DNA from: SVQP01 sp045587385
GTDB lineage: Bacteria > Bacillota > Clostridia > Oscillospirales > CAG-272
Length of the DNA: 64,000 nt
Assembly (NCBI GenBank): GCA_045587385.1
Contig: JAZNCE010000110.1
Coordinates: 49,876 to 113,875 of the forward strand
Direction of reading: 5' to 3'
Shown: one piece after another, positions 45,008 through 53,239 of the stretch
Layout: every line of letters begins with the position of its first letter
Numbering within the stretch: position 1 is the first letter of the stretch
Translations under genes and position numbers: made by a program
The notes under the pieces: generated by a model
Told to the model about the DNA's origin: nothing
The model's input: the letters and a program-made list of their open reading frames with translations, nothing else
The model's database searches: none

Positions 45008-45955
45008 TTACGTACCTACCTTCGAAAGCATTCTCTTGACCATGGAGTTTGCGCCTACCATGATGCAGAACAGGATTACGGCGATTGCCGAGGAGTAACC
45101 CATTTCAAAACGCATACCACCGTAGTCATTGAGGTGGTGCATGATAGTGTGTGCTGCGTAGTTTACGGACGGGAATCCGCACAGTGCGTCAACGACGCCA
45201 CCGAAACCGAACGCACCGGTGATTGCCATGACTGCACCGAACATCAGCTGCGGCTTCATGTTGGGCAGCGTGATGTAGTAGAGCTCCTGCCAACGGTTCT
45301 TGATACCGTCAACCGCGCCCGCCTCAAACTGGGCTCTGTCGATACCCTGCAAACCTGCGATGAATGCAAGGAACGAAGTACCAAGCGAGATCCAGAGTGC
45401 AACTACGATACAAAGGGGCATAACCCACTTTTCATTCTGGAAGAACGCGATTTCTTTTGTGATAATACCGAATTTGATCAGGGTTGCGTTTGCCCAACCG
45501 TAGGAGTCTGCCGAGAAAAGCGTACCCCAAATCAAGTAAACGTTACCACCGATGGAGGGAGCGTAGAATACCAGAGTAACAAGTGCTCTGATTCTGGGCG
45601 GCAGCTCGTTGATGAACCACGCGACCAGGAAGGACATGAGGTAGGACACAGGTCCTACGACAACTGCGAAGATCAACGTATTCTTGACTGCGATGAGGAA
45701 GATATCGTCATCGAAGAACAACGAAACGTAGTTGTCCAGGAATACGAAGTTGGGCCATTCAAGCAAGTTAAAGTCTGTGAAGCTGACGACGATAGACAGT
45801 ACGACAGGCATAACAGTGAACATTGCAAAGAGAATCATATAAGGTGCAATCATGAAGTATGCAACCTTATTGCGTACCACCTCTTTCAAGATCCACTGAG
45901 TCTTGGTAAGGTCTTTACGAGTACCAGCTTTTTTGGTTGCTGTGTTCTTAGACAT
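45008..45955 (-). CDS. sugar ABC transporter permease, MalF type (first pair)
   Basis: 315 residues, six membrane helices. EAA-type loop FEAGAVDGIKNRWQELYYITLPNMKP, with the glycine and proline positions kept. N-terminus KNTATKKAGTRKDLTKTQW is basic. AAGGAG lies 10 nt before the ATG. It follows the solute-binding protein gene by 43 nt, the usual order SBP-MalF-MalG. Confidence 0.93.
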   Translation of the reverse strand: MSKNTATKKAGTRKDLTKTQWILKEVVRNKVAYFMIAPYMILFAMFTVMPVVLSIVVSFTDFNLLEWPNFVFLDNYVSLFFDDDIFLIAVKNTLIFAVVVGPVSYLMSFLVAWFINELPPRIRALVTLVFYAPSIGGNVYLIWGTLFSADSYGWANATLIKFGIITKEIAFFQNEKWVMPLCIVVALWISLGTSFLAFIAGLQGIDRAQFEAGAVDGIKNRWQELYYITLPNMKPQLMFGAVMAITGAFGFGGVVDALCGFPSVNYAAHTIMHHLNDYGGMRFEMGYSSAIAVILFCIMVGANSMVKRMLSKVGT

Positions 45956-45998
45956 TTACACTAATCTCCTTTTCTTGATCTGAAATAATGGTACTTAA

Positions 45999-48900
45999 TT
46001 ATTGATAGGATTCCAGAGCGGCTGCAGCGTCACCAAGGAAATCTGCCAGGCAGTATGCAACAAGCTCGGGAGTTTCTGCCTTCTGGTATACCTGGTATGC
46101 ATAGCAAGGATTCTGCTCGTCGTTCTTGATTGCCTCGAACTGAGCCTTGATATTCTCTTCGGTAGCGATCTCATAAGCCACCTTGAACATCATCTCGGAA
46201 GCAGTTGCGATATCCGCCATGTTTTCACGCTTGAGTGCATCCTTTGCGTGTGCGATCTGTTCAGCGTACTTACCTGCGGTATCAAGCTGCTCGAACTTTT
46301 CCAGAAGACCCATGCTCTGCTCCATACGCTTGGAAGCCAGAGTCTCGTCTACCTCAAGAGTTTCCAGACCGAATTCCTTACGCTTTCTGGTAATCTCTTT
46401 ATTAATGGTAGTAATGTAGCTCATCAGAGACTCGGAGGGGTTCGCGTTGTCGTTGTAAGCAGACAGGAATGCGAACTGGGTGTATCTGCCCAGAATGTAA
46501 GAACCGGGGTAGTTGGGCACGGATGCGAGGTTCTCGAACTGTGCCTTGATCTGCTTAAGCTCTGCGGTGGTCCAGGGCAGCTCCTCGAGTGCCTCTCTGT
46601 TAGCGGTGTTGTACTTCGCTGCAGGACCGATGATAGCAACCATCTCGTTGGAGTATTCCTGCTGGCAATTTGCACCGGTGAACCATCTGATGTAGTTCCA
46701 AGCGCCGGTTTCGTTCTGGCAGCCCTTTACGATAACGCTTGCGTTAACCGAGGATACGGTCTGGTTGTTGATCTTGGTCTCACCGTTTTCGTCAACGTAC
46801 AGCGTACCGGGCATGGGACGGAATTCCCACAGACCCTCGATTTCGGTTGCGAATACCTTGAGCTGGTTGTACATACCAACGTAGTCCGCAATCAGAATGG
46901 GCATTTCACCGGTTCTGAAACGGTTTGCTGCGTCGTAGATGTAGGGGAAGTTGTACTGTGTAAACATGTTACACATCTTTTCGAATGCGGTCAGACCCTT
47001 CTTGGAGTCGAGGTTGATTCTCATACCGCCGTCTGCATAAAGGTCACCGTTGTCCTGATACAGGAAGACGCTGTAGTCGGTGGAAAGACCGATCATCATG
47101 TTCTTTGCCTGCAGGTCGGGAATTGCAGCCAGGATATCGTCCCAGGTCTCGGGAACGGGGATATCGTTCTCTGCCAGGACGTCGATACGAACGAACATCA
47201 TGGAAAAGCCCTGTGCCTCGGGCAGACCGTAGTAGTGCATATCACCGTCGGGGTTCTCAACACCAAGAACGAGCATAGCAGCATCGTTGAAGTTGCTGAT
47301 GGTATCATCCCACTCGGTGTTGGAGGTCAGATAGCCGTCCTTGACCTTCTGCTCACCAACGTTGTTTGCGATGGTATCCACCTCAAGCAGCGCGGAACGG
47401 ATCGCGTAGTTGATAACGTCACCCTGACCAAGGCCGAGGTATACGTCAGGACCCTTGCCTGCAAGGATGGAGGGCAGCAGCGTGCCGCCTGCGACCAGCT
47501 TCAGGTCAACGGCAGTACCGCCGATGTATTCGCCCTTTTCATTCAGACCGGTATAGGGGCTGAACTCGTTGTTGACCAGGTTTCTGATAACCTGTGCCTG
47601 GTCACGGCCGGTTGCGATCCAGACCTCAAGGGATTCATCCTCGTCTACAACGGACATGGAGCCCATGCTGTTGTAGTCACGGAAGAAGGACATGATAAAG
47701 GACTTGATCTCGTGCCATGCAGCCTGGAACACGTTTGCCTTTGCCTTTACCTTATAATTATAATCGGAAGCATCTGCGCCATACTGCTCGCTGCCGCGGA
47801 TGACCATGTAGTCAATTTCCAGAGGCTGCGTCTTTGCGCTGGACAGGAACGTACCCAGCGTACCGATGTAGGACTTCAAGCTTTCCAGGTTCTTAGCGAT
47901 CTCATCCTCGTCGGTACCCATATCGTGCAGCAGCTTTGCGATCTTCTGCAGCGTACCTACGTTGGAGGACTTCTGACCAGCCATGTTGGTCAGACGCTCG
48001 GCAATGGAAACACCGTACTTCTCGGGGTTATCGTTGTCAAGCTTTCTGGAGTTAACGACCATGTCGACCAGAACGTCGGGCATCACGCGGGAGAAGCTGT
48101 AATCGCTGTACTCGTCGGGGGTGGTACCGGTCAGCTGGATGATCTGCAGATAGTCGTCGTTGATGACCTCAAGGATCTCCTCAACCTCACGGACGATATC
48201 GCCCATGGTACCGAGGGTTACTTCAAGTCTGAGAGTATAGGTGGTGTTAGCTGCGAGGTAGATCGCGTACTCCTTGGCGTTACCGTTTGCATCGAGCTGG
48301 TCGGATGCAAGCTGGGTGGTCTGCCATGCGGAGTCGTAATTGTACTGCAGCTTCTGAGCCTCTGCGAAGGGAGAGCCGTTGTAGTAGCCCGCATCGCCTT
48401 CGTTCAGGCCTTCACTGTAGAGCAGCAGCGAACGGCAGACGAACATACCGTCCAGCACCTTCTGTCTGAAGCGGGTCACGATATCGTACATACCCGCACC
48501 GTTTTCGGTGGTGGTGAAGGTAAACTCGATCCACTGACCTGCGCCCTGCCACTTCTCACCGCCCACGGTGTTGAGCATAACGCGGGTGGTATCGGAGGGA
48601 GAGGTAACCGCATTGGTTCTGTCCTCAATCGCATAGATGGTCTTGGAGGACATGTTGTTCATGTGCTCAGCCTCCAGCTTGATCTCGTCCTTACCGGCGG
48701 TAAGGTTGCCAAGCTTTGCGGTCAGATCCGCGATGTAATCCTCATAAGTAACAACTTCCTCTGCGGGATACAGCGTAATGGACTTGATGACCATAGGCTC
48801 GTTCTGACCCTGAATGGTCAGCTTGTTCTCACCTGCTTGCAGGTAGAACTCGTACTCACCGGAGTAGTAGCCGGTGGTGTCGCGCAGACTGAACTCGATC

Positions 48901-49763
48901 CACTCGGGAGTCTGCACAGCGGTGGGACGCAGCTCGTTGTTCTCAATATCGTTTCTGAAGAAACGGATCTCGTGAGAATCCACGAACTCGGTATTTGCTA
49001 CCGTCCACGTCTCAGGGAACTCAACCGTTGCGTACACGTTGTACTCGGTCTTGTTCTTGCCGAAGATGTTCTGCTTGATCTCTTCCTTGACTACAAAGCC
49101 TGCAACCAGACCTGCAGCCTCTGCCTCTGCCTTGAATTCCTTCAGAGCGGAAGCAACGTCTGCGGGAAGATCACTTTCGGTGATTGCAGATACGTCTGCA
49201 ACGCCATCCAGAGAACCAACCCGGTAAAGACCCAGCTGGTACTCGCTGCTCCAGTTCTTGGAGAGCGTCAGATAACGCGCCTCACCGAAAGGCACCTTAT
49301 CATTGATCTTGAATACGCGCTCGATAGCAGCTGCCTTACCGACAACGGGATAGTACTCAATCTTGATTGCGTACTTCGCGCTTTCGGGCACGTTGACGAG
49401 CCAGGATACTTCACCCTCAGAAGAGGTGAACAAACCCTCGGCTACGCCGTCCTTATCTTTGTCCGCAAGACGGATATCACCGGCTGCCGCATCCGCATCG
49501 GATACGATAAAGCCCGTAGCAGCGTCAATCGTAATGGTCTGCGTGGCCTTCTTATAGTCCTCGCCCGAATACTTCGCAGAGTATTCGCCATACGAAATTG
49601 CGTTCAAAAGCTCTTTGATCTCAGCCAACGCATCCTGCGTTTCCGAAGATGTAGACGATTCCTGACTGTCACTAGCTGCAAAAGTCGCAACGGTTCCGCC
49701 ACCAACCAGGAAGGTCAAAGCCAAAATCAAAGACAGAAGCTTAATAAATTTCGCTTTTCCCAT
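45999..49763 (-). CDS. giant ABC solute-binding protein with N-terminal carbohydrate-binding-like domains
   Basis: 1254 residues, about three times a normal family 1 binding protein. Signal peptide about 1-30 (TFAA), no lipobox. Residues about 50-600 hold at least two beta-sandwich domains of CBM35/CBM6-like look (GEVSWLVNVPESAKYAIKIEYYP; GQWIEFTFTTTENGAGMYDIV) with helical segments between. The solute-binding fold runs from about 705 (LEVWIATGRDQAQVIRNLVN) through GKGPDVYLGLGQGDVINYA, PVPETWDDILAAIPDLQ and TGAWNYIRWFTG to about 1180, then a helical C-terminus. The start at 49763 follows AGGAGG by 7 nt; the frame stays open upstream but without a signal peptide. How the protein is held at the membrane is unclear, since there is no lipid cysteine. 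Confidence 0.88.
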   Translation of the reverse strand: MGKAKFIKLLSLILALTFLVGGGTVATFAASDSQESSTSSETQDALAEIKELLNAISYGEYSAKYSGEDYKKATQTITIDAATGFIVSDADAAAGDIRLADKDKDGVAEGLFTSSEGEVSWLVNVPESAKYAIKIEYYPVVGKAAAIERVFKINDKVPFGEARYLTLSKNWSSEYQLGLYRVGSLDGVADVSAITESDLPADVASALKEFKAEAEAAGLVAGFVVKEEIKQNIFGKNKTEYNVYATVEFPETWTVANTEFVDSHEIRFFRNDIENNELRPTAVQTPEWIEFSLRDTTGYYSGEYEFYLQAGENKLTIQGQNEPMVIKSITLYPAEEVVTYEDYIADLTAKLGNLTAGKDEIKLEAEHMNNMSSKTIYAIEDRTNAVTSPSDTTRVMLNTVGGEKWQGAGQWIEFTFTTTENGAGMYDIVTRFRQKVLDGMFVCRSLLLYSEGLNEGDAGYYNGSPFAEAQKLQYNYDSAWQTTQLASDQLDANGNAKEYAIYLAANTTYTLRLEVTLGTMGDIVREVEEILEVINDDYLQIIQLTGTTPDEYSDYSFSRVMPDVLVDMVVNSRKLDNDNPEKYGVSIAERLTNMAGQKSSNVGTLQKIAKLLHDMGTDEDEIAKNLESLKSYIGTLGTFLSSAKTQPLEIDYMVIRGSEQYGADASDYNYKVKAKANVFQAAWHEIKSFIMSFFRDYNSMGSMSVVDEDESLEVWIATGRDQAQVIRNLVNNEFSPYTGLNEKGEYIGGTAVDLKLVAGGTLLPSILAGKGPDVYLGLGQGDVINYAIRSALLEVDTIANNVGEQKVKDGYLTSNTEWDDTISNFNDAAMLVLGVENPDGDMHYYGLPEAQGFSMMFVRIDVLAENDIPVPETWDDILAAIPDLQAKNMMIGLSTDYSVFLYQDNGDLYADGGMRINLDSKKGLTAFEKMCNMFTQYNFPYIYDAANRFRTGEMPILIADYVGMYNQLKVFATEIEGLWEFRPMPGTLYVDENGETKINNQTVSSVNASVIVKGCQNETGAWNYIRWFTGANCQQEYSNEMVAIIGPAAKYNTANREALEELPWTTAELKQIKAQFENLASVPNYPGSYILGRYTQFAFLSAYNDNANPSESLMSYITTINKEITRKRKEFGLETLEVDETLASKRMEQSMGLLEKFEQLDTAGKYAEQIAHAKDALKRENMADIATASEMMFKVAYEIATEENIKAQFEAIKNDEQNPCYAYQVYQKAETPELVAYCLADFLGDAAAALESYQ

Positions 49764-50231
49764 AAAATTTCCTCCTACCAAGATTTTTGAAGACCTTCTT
49801 GCAAGGTCCTCCGTGAGTGCCGATATGAGAATTCGGCTCACATTAGGGGTACGGTGCTTGCCAATAATACCATGCACTGCGGGCAGAATCCGCACTCGCG
49901 GGACTCCGCTTGCGCGGAAATTGCCTGCTGCTCTCAAGCGTCGTGTGACGTGGCGTGATCACGCGCGCGCATGGGAACCGACCAAGCATCCGTTCGGAGC
50001 GACCAAATTTCACTCCCGACTTATCCGCAGAGACCGCGCGCCCAAGTCAGACGCGAAAGCCCCTTGCAAACAGCCCGTGGCATCAGCATTATTGCTATGC
50101 AATTGTCTTCGGCGGAGCATGCCGCCGTTTTAGATTTTCACGCCGACAATTCTTTCATCAAATATATCAGCGGTCAAAAATAAGGCCATTGCAAGCAACC
50201 CGGAACGGTCCGCAAATGCCCTAATATTGAT
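49764..50231 (-). promoter_or_regulatory. long structured 5' leader of the glycan operon
   Basis: About 470 nt between the promoter and the ATG at 49763, GC-rich compared with its upstream neighbour. Stems seen: GGCGGCATGCCGCC-type at 50111-50126, CCGC.AAGCGG / CCGCGAGTGCGG at 49891-49918, GCCGA-9 nt-TCGGC at 49819-49837, and GACC-9 nt-GGTC just before the ribosome site. No long stem with a T-run is seen, and it matches no riboswitch I know. No credible reading frame with a ribosome site lies inside. Confidence 0.55.
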
Positions 50232-50237
50232 GCGATT

Positions 50238-50266
50238 ATTATATAACAAAGTGCCTTTTCTGTCAA
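50238..50266 (-). promoter_or_regulatory. sigma-A promoter of the seven-gene glycan operon
   Basis: Perfect TTGACA (50261-50266), 17-nt spacer, perfect TATAAT (50238-50243) on the minus strand. No closer promoter to the first gene was found. Confidence 0.88.
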
Positions 50267-50799
50267 GCGACCTTCTCGGTCAAAACCGTGCTTTCGACCG
50301 CGTTTCAGAGGCAAAATCAGCGTTCACTGTTTGTTCAAATATTCATATTTTCTGTTTTTTGCAGCATGCAATCTTGGTTGCATAACCTTGCAATTTGTCA
50401 TTTGTAAATGTTATTTACTCATTTTTCACTAATATTGAGCCAATGCCACGCCTTTGTCGCCCGTTTTTGTGCATTATTTGGCGTTTTGCAGGTCGCACTT
50501 CACAATCATGTAATTTTTATTTACCCTTTCTCAAAACTCGTTTATTCATTTTTTATGCATTTTCGAGCGTTTTTATTTGTAACTGTTGCACAATTTCAAG
50601 GGTCATTTTTTTACGTATTGACATTTTGCACAAATTTGACGACAATCCCCCTCGGCGTCTCCTCCTGACGCTCGATTTTCACCCTTAATTTCCATATTAC
50701 TTGCAGTTTTCCCATTAATTCCCTTTTATTTTATTTGGACGCGTGCGGATGTTTGTGCGCAATCCTTGCACATATCAGCACCTATTTCGCCTTCCCCTC
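50267..50799. other. AT-rich intergenic stretch between divergent units
   Basis: Contains a small ATGCAA-6 nt-TTGCAT hairpin (50366-50384) and a possible weak promoter TTGACA-N17-GACAAT at 50618-50646 on the plus strand. Frames in it lack ribosome sites and codon character. No gene is supported. Confidence 0.6.
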
Positions 50800-50828
50800 T
50801 TGCATATTTCGCGGCTTTGTGGTATACT
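50800..50828 (+). promoter_or_regulatory. sigma-A promoter of the rRNA methyltransferase gene
   Basis: TTGCAT (50800-50805), 17-nt spacer, TATACT (50823-50828), 28 nt before the start codon. Confidence 0.78.
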
Positions 50829-50855
50829 GATACCAGTACGTAACCGGAGGTTTTT

Positions 50856-52085
50856 ATGCTATCTGAACTCTCTAAAATCACGATCACAGAAAAAGGCGAG
50901 AAAATGCTGCGCGGCGGGCACGTTTGGGTGTTTGCCGACGAGGTGATCTCGATCGACAAACCCATAGAGGACGGCGCAATCGCGTACGTTTACTCCGCCA
51001 AGGGAAGATATCTGGGCGCAGGCTTTTATAACAGTGCATCCAAGATCCGCGTGCGCATCCTTTCGCGCAACGCAAACGATACCTTTGACCAAAAATTCTG
51101 GCAAAGACGACTGGAATATGCACTTTCCTACCGTCGCAGCGTCATGAAGGGCAACGATTTCAAGTGCTGCAGACTCATCTTCGGCGAAGCGGACTCCTTC
51201 CCCGGGCTGACCGTGGACAGATTTGACAATCTCCTTGTAGTACAAGCACTTTCGCTGGGCATTGACCGCATCAAGCACGTGCTGATCCCCACGCTTGCGG
51301 ACATTCTGCGCGGCATGGGTGAGCAGATCGACGGCGTATATGAGAGAAACGACGTTGCCATTCGTCAAAAGGAAGGCATGGAGGAATACACGGGCTGGTT
51401 CGAGGGATTTTGCCCGGAAAACGACGCATCCGGCTTGACCAAAATCACGGAAAACGGCATCGTTTACGACGTGGACGTCATAAACGGACAGAAAACAGGC
51501 TTTTTCCTGGACCAGAAATACAATCGCGCCTCCATTCACGCGGTTGCCAAAGGCAAAAAGGTGCTGGATTGCTTTACTCACACGGGCTCTTTTGCGCTCA
51601 ACGCCGCCATCGCGGGTGCTGCACACGTCACCGCCGTGGATATTTCCGAGGAAGCAATCAATATGGCACGTAAAAACGCGCAAAACAACGGTCTTGCGGA
51701 CAGAATGGACTTTGTCTGCACCGATGTTTTCGATCTGTTGACAGCCATGGCTGACAAAAAGATCCCCTGCGATTACGATTTCATTATCCTTGACCCGCCC
51801 GCGTTTACCAAGAGCCGCGACACACTCAAGAACGCCATCCGCGGCTACCGCGAGATCAATTCCAAGGCAATGAAGCTGCTGCCCCGCGGCGGCTATCTTG
51901 CCACCTGCTCCTGCTCGCACTTCATGACCGACACCTATTTCAAGCAGATGCTGCACAACGCAGCCGAGGATGCAGGTGTTTCCCTGCGCCAGATCGAGGC
52001 GCGCCAGCAGTCCCCCGACCACCCGATCTTGTGGAACGTACCCGAGACAGACTACTTAAAATTCTACATTTTCCAGATCGTATAA
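50856..52085 (+). CDS. class I SAM-dependent rRNA methyltransferase, RlmI family
   Basis: 409 residues. N-terminal PUA-type RNA-binding domain (about 1-80, RGGHVWVFADEV), an EEHEE-like middle, then the methyltransferase fold: GFFLDQKYNR, motif I VLDCFTHTGSFALNAA, acidic motif AVDISEEAI, catalytic-type LDPPAFTKS and the cysteine segment TCSCSHFM. RlmI makes m5C1962 in 23S rRNA of E. coli; the precise target here is inferred. GGAGG lies 6 nt before the ATG. Monocistronic. Confidence 0.92.
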   Translation: MLSELSKITITEKGEKMLRGGHVWVFADEVISIDKPIEDGAIAYVYSAKGRYLGAGFYNSASKIRVRILSRNANDTFDQKFWQRRLEYALSYRRSVMKGNDFKCCRLIFGEADSFPGLTVDRFDNLLVVQALSLGIDRIKHVLIPTLADILRGMGEQIDGVYERNDVAIRQKEGMEEYTGWFEGFCPENDASGLTKITENGIVYDVDVINGQKTGFFLDQKYNRASIHAVAKGKKVLDCFTHTGSFALNAAIAGAAHVTAVDISEEAINMARKNAQNNGLADRMDFVCTDVFDLLTAMADKKIPCDYDFIILDPPAFTKSRDTLKNAIRGYREINSKAMKLLPRGGYLATCSCSHFMTDTYFKQMLHNAAEDAGVSLRQIEARQQSPDHPILWNVPETDYLKFYIFQIV

Positions 52086-52130
52086 CGCTTTATTGTTTAG
52101 TATTTAATCAATTGTTTAGTAATACGGCAT

Positions 52131-52162
52131 AAAACAGCAGGCTCGTGCGAGCCTGCTGTTTT
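52131..52162. terminator. bidirectional terminator between the methyltransferase and glucokinase
   Basis: AAAACAGCAGGCTCG / CGAGCCTGCTGTTTT; A- and T-runs on either side fit both convergent genes. Confidence 0.88.
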
Positions 52163-52175
52163 ATGTATAGGTGTA

Positions 52176-53135
52176 TTACAGTCCCAGTACCGCTGCGCCA
52201 ACGATGCCTGCATCGTTGCCGAGCTTTGCGATACGAATGTCGGTCAGCGGAACAAGACCGCCGCCGTACTGCTCTGCTCTGACCTTGGGAATCAGCATAT
52301 CCAAGAGGTACTTGCCCTCACCCGACACACCGCCACCCAGAGAGAGCACCTCGGGCTGGAATATATTGATAACGTTACCAAGGCCCGTTGCCAGATAGTC
52401 CACGTACGTATCCACAACCTCTTTTGCAGCCTCGTCGCCTGCGCGCAGCGCGTCAAACGCGGTTCTGCCCGAGACCTTGCCCTTCTCCTCTGCGAGCTTG
52501 CTCATCAGCGTCTCTCTGCCGCTCTTTGCGCATTCCTCGATCTTCTCGCGAGTCATGCGAATCAGCGCAGTTGCCGAGCTGTAAGCCTCCCAGCAGCCCT
52601 TGCGTCCGCAGGAGCACTGCACACCGTCCTTGACGATGACGATGTGACCCAGCTCCGCACCTGCATAGTTAAAGCCGGAGAACACCTTATTATCGATAAT
52701 AATACCGCCGCCAACGCCCGTGCCCAGCGTGATCATGACCGAGGTCTTGCTGCCCTTTGCAGCACCTGCGATCGCCTCGCCCCAAGCGGCAGCGTTTGCA
52801 TCGTTTTCAATATAGAAAGCCTTTGCGGGAAAATCCTTTTTGATCAGATCGCAAATCTCGAACTGATGGAAGGGCAGATTATTGGTATATACAACCACAC
52901 CGGTGTCATGGTCGCAAATACCGGGAGAAGCGATACCGACAGAATCGATATCCTCGACGCCAATACCATACTCCTTGCAAATTTGGTGGCAAAGAGCAGC
53001 CATGCTTGCCGCGATCTGCTCTGCGGGGCGCTGTGCCTCGGTCGGCACGCTTGCCTTGTGAACAATACGATACTCACTGTCAACAATTCCTGCGGCGATA
53101 TTGGTTCCGCCAAGGTCAATTCCGATACGGTACAT
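52176..53135 (-). CDS. glcK: ROK family glucokinase
   Basis: 319 residues. Cytosolic kinase of glucose or a related hexose. ROK signatures: ATP site GIDLGGTNIAAGIVD, sugar site ENDANAAAWGE with the catalytic aspartate, GTGVGGGIIID, GAELGHIVI and the zinc cluster CSCGRKGCWEAYSS. These fit the glucokinase branch better than NagC-type repressors because no helix-turn-helix precedes the kinase domain. The start MYRIGI at 53135 follows GGGAGG. Has its own promoter; feeds hexoses from the neighbouring glycan genes into glycolysis. Confidence 0.93.
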   Translation of the reverse strand: MYRIGIDLGGTNIAAGIVDSEYRIVHKASVPTEAQRPAEQIAASMAALCHQICKEYGIGVEDIDSVGIASPGICDHDTGVVVYTNNLPFHQFEICDLIKKDFPAKAFYIENDANAAAWGEAIAGAAKGSKTSVMITLGTGVGGGIIIDNKVFSGFNYAGAELGHIVIVKDGVQCSCGRKGCWEAYSSATALIRMTREKIEECAKSGRETLMSKLAEEKGKVSGRTAFDALRAGDEAAKEVVDTYVDYLATGLGNVINIFQPEVLSLGGGVSGEGKYLLDMLIPKVRAEQYGGGLVPLTDIRIAKLGNDAGIVGAAVLGL

Positions 53136-53192
53136 AAGATTTCCTCCCAAAGTTTCCGCGGTGCACGCATGCGTGCCGCTCTTTCGTTCTTT

Positions 53193-53221
53193 ATTATACT
53201 AAAATATTTTCTTTTTGTCAA
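53193..53221 (-). promoter_or_regulatory. sigma-A promoter of the ROK kinase gene
   Basis: Perfect TTGACA (53216-53221), 17-nt spacer, perfect TATAAT (53193-53198) on the minus strand. Confidence 0.92.
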
Positions 53222-53239
53222 TCAAAATTTCATATTTTA

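Noticed and set aside
49764..49937. N-terminal extension of the giant binding protein
   Set aside because: It would bury the signal peptide 58 residues inside and lacks a ribosome site, while AGGAGG sits 7 nt before 49763.
35465..50266. A hidden ABC ATPase in the glycan operon
   Set aside because: No Walker A/Q-loop/LSGGQ set was found in any frame; ATPase must be encoded elsewhere.
50408..50688. Hydrophobic small frames between the divergent units
   Set aside because: Aromatic-rich translation of AT-rich DNA, no ribosome site, and two frames overlap.
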